A stretch of DNA of 64,000 bases, taken from NCBI GenBank assembly GCA_021156365.1, contig JAJNDK010000008.1, positions 62,001-126,000 on the forward strand. Direction: 5' to 3'. Origin of the DNA: Bacteroidota bacterium. GTDB lineage: Bacteria; Bacteroidota; Bacteroidia; B-17B0; Aurantibacillaceae. Of this stretch, positions 63,564 through 64,000 are shown piece after piece (position 1 is the stretch's first letter; each line of letters begins with the position of its first letter). The position numbers and the translations under genes are program-made. The notes below the pieces were generated by a model that saw nothing but the letters and a program-made list of their open reading frames with translations, did not search any database and was not told the origin of the DNA.

Positions 63564-64000
63564 ATAAGATCCTTCTGATAGTGTTTCTCTTTGCCGGTAG
63601 CTTTTGCCTGCAGGCACAAAAAGAAAACCCGAAATACAACAAAGCCCTGGCCGACTCGATGGGAGCCGATGTATATGGCATGAAAAACTATGTGTTCGTG
63701 ATCCTGAAATCCGGGCCTGTGAAGATCAGCGACAAGGCAAAGAACGACAGTCTGTTTGCAGGACATATGGCCAACATCGAACGGCTGGCGAAAAAAGGCA
63801 TTCTCACTGTAGCCGGACCTATGGGCAAGAATGACAAAGGGTATCGCGGCATTTTTATTTTCAATGTAAAGACCGTGGAAGAAGCAGTGAAGCTATTGGA
63901 TACGGATCCTACCATTAAAGCCAAGGTGCTGGAGGCCGAGTGTTATCCCTGGTATGGTTCTGCGGCCCTGCCCCTTTACCTCCCCTATCATGATGAGGTT
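63560..64000 (+). CDS. Secreted YCII-related domain protein (3' end outside window)
   Basis: 147 codons are visible from the ATG at 63560 to the window edge without a stop. A signal peptide (MNKILLIVFLFAGSFCLQAQ) is followed by a YCII-type domain: YVFVILKSGPVKISDKAKNDSLFAGHMANIERLAKKGILTVAGPMG (with the conserved His of the H-x-x-x-I-x-x-L pattern), YRGIFIFNVKTVEEAVKLLDTDPTIKAKVLEAECYPWYGS. YCII proteins are small dimeric proteins with a proposed active-site His-Asp pair; secreted ones are common in Bacteroidota. Its ATG overlaps the stop of the small membrane-protein gene. Confidence 0.8.
   Translation, partial: MNKILLIVFLFAGSFCLQAQKENPKYNKALADSMGADVYGMKNYVFVILKSGPVKISDKAKNDSLFAGHMANIERLAKKGILTVAGPMGKNDKGYRGIFIFNVKTVEEAVKLLDTDPTIKAKVLEAECYPWYGSAALPLYLPYHDEV

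Overview
The window comes from a member of the Bacteroidota, probably in the Chitinophagales/Sphingobacteriales area (the order is an inference). The evidence is many secreted proteins ending in a type IX secretion (T9SS) type A C-terminal sorting domain, SprB repeats, a TonB-dependent receptor with an outer-membrane beta-barrel domain, DUF4421 and WG-repeat proteins, no convincing Shine-Dalgarno sequences, and many promoters with the Bacteroidota -7 element TAnnTTTG. No rRNA, tRNA, CRISPR array, insertion sequence or phage was seen.

Layout. 1-3076: the end of an unrecognised secreted protein, then a TPR/SpoIIE-phosphatase lipoprotein. 3150-24909: a tandem array of five large T9SS adhesin-like genes on the + strand. 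They share one stalk-plus-sorting-domain C-terminus but carry different N-terminal heads (jelly-roll/Ig, FG-GAP, SBBP-like and two GloVer) and up to 20 SprB repeats; an orphan sorting-domain remnant lies just upstream. 24910-31864: small housekeeping and regulatory genes (cupin, GNAT, response regulator, two AraC-type regulators, phosphatidylserine decarboxylase) and a TonB-type outer-membrane protein. 31865-34521: NADP-isocitrate dehydrogenase, then a long non-coding stretch with three copies of a two-hairpin RNA-like element. 34522-41900: a four-gene minus-strand operon (conserved hypothetical, pepT, DUF4421, pabB) and an M16 peptidase. 42045-50376: a small lipoprotein, a choice-of-anchor I T9SS protein, a methyltransferase and two tandem WG-repeat proteins. 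50629-61384: glycyl-tRNA synthetase, two further T9SS proteins, a phosphotransferase, DUF2750, GNAT, DUF2200 and a histidine phosphatase. 61507-64000: a conserved hypothetical, a 42-bp minisatellite, and an operon ending in a secreted YCII-related protein cut by the window edge.

How it fits together. Seven T9SS cargo proteins occupy about 45% of the window, which suggests surface adhesion, gliding or particle capture. No T9SS machinery gene is present. In five of these proteins the N-terminal region resolves into seven similar motifs, as expected for a seven-bladed beta-propeller, although three unrelated motif families are used. The C-terminal module looks mosaic between neighbours, as if shuffled by recombination.

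The most unusual non-coding signal is the triplicate element at 33760-34400. Each copy has a promoter-like box, an invariant stem-loop with a GGGG loop, an invariant single-stranded tract and a second stem whose sequence changes while pairing is kept. It is a candidate undescribed small RNA family.
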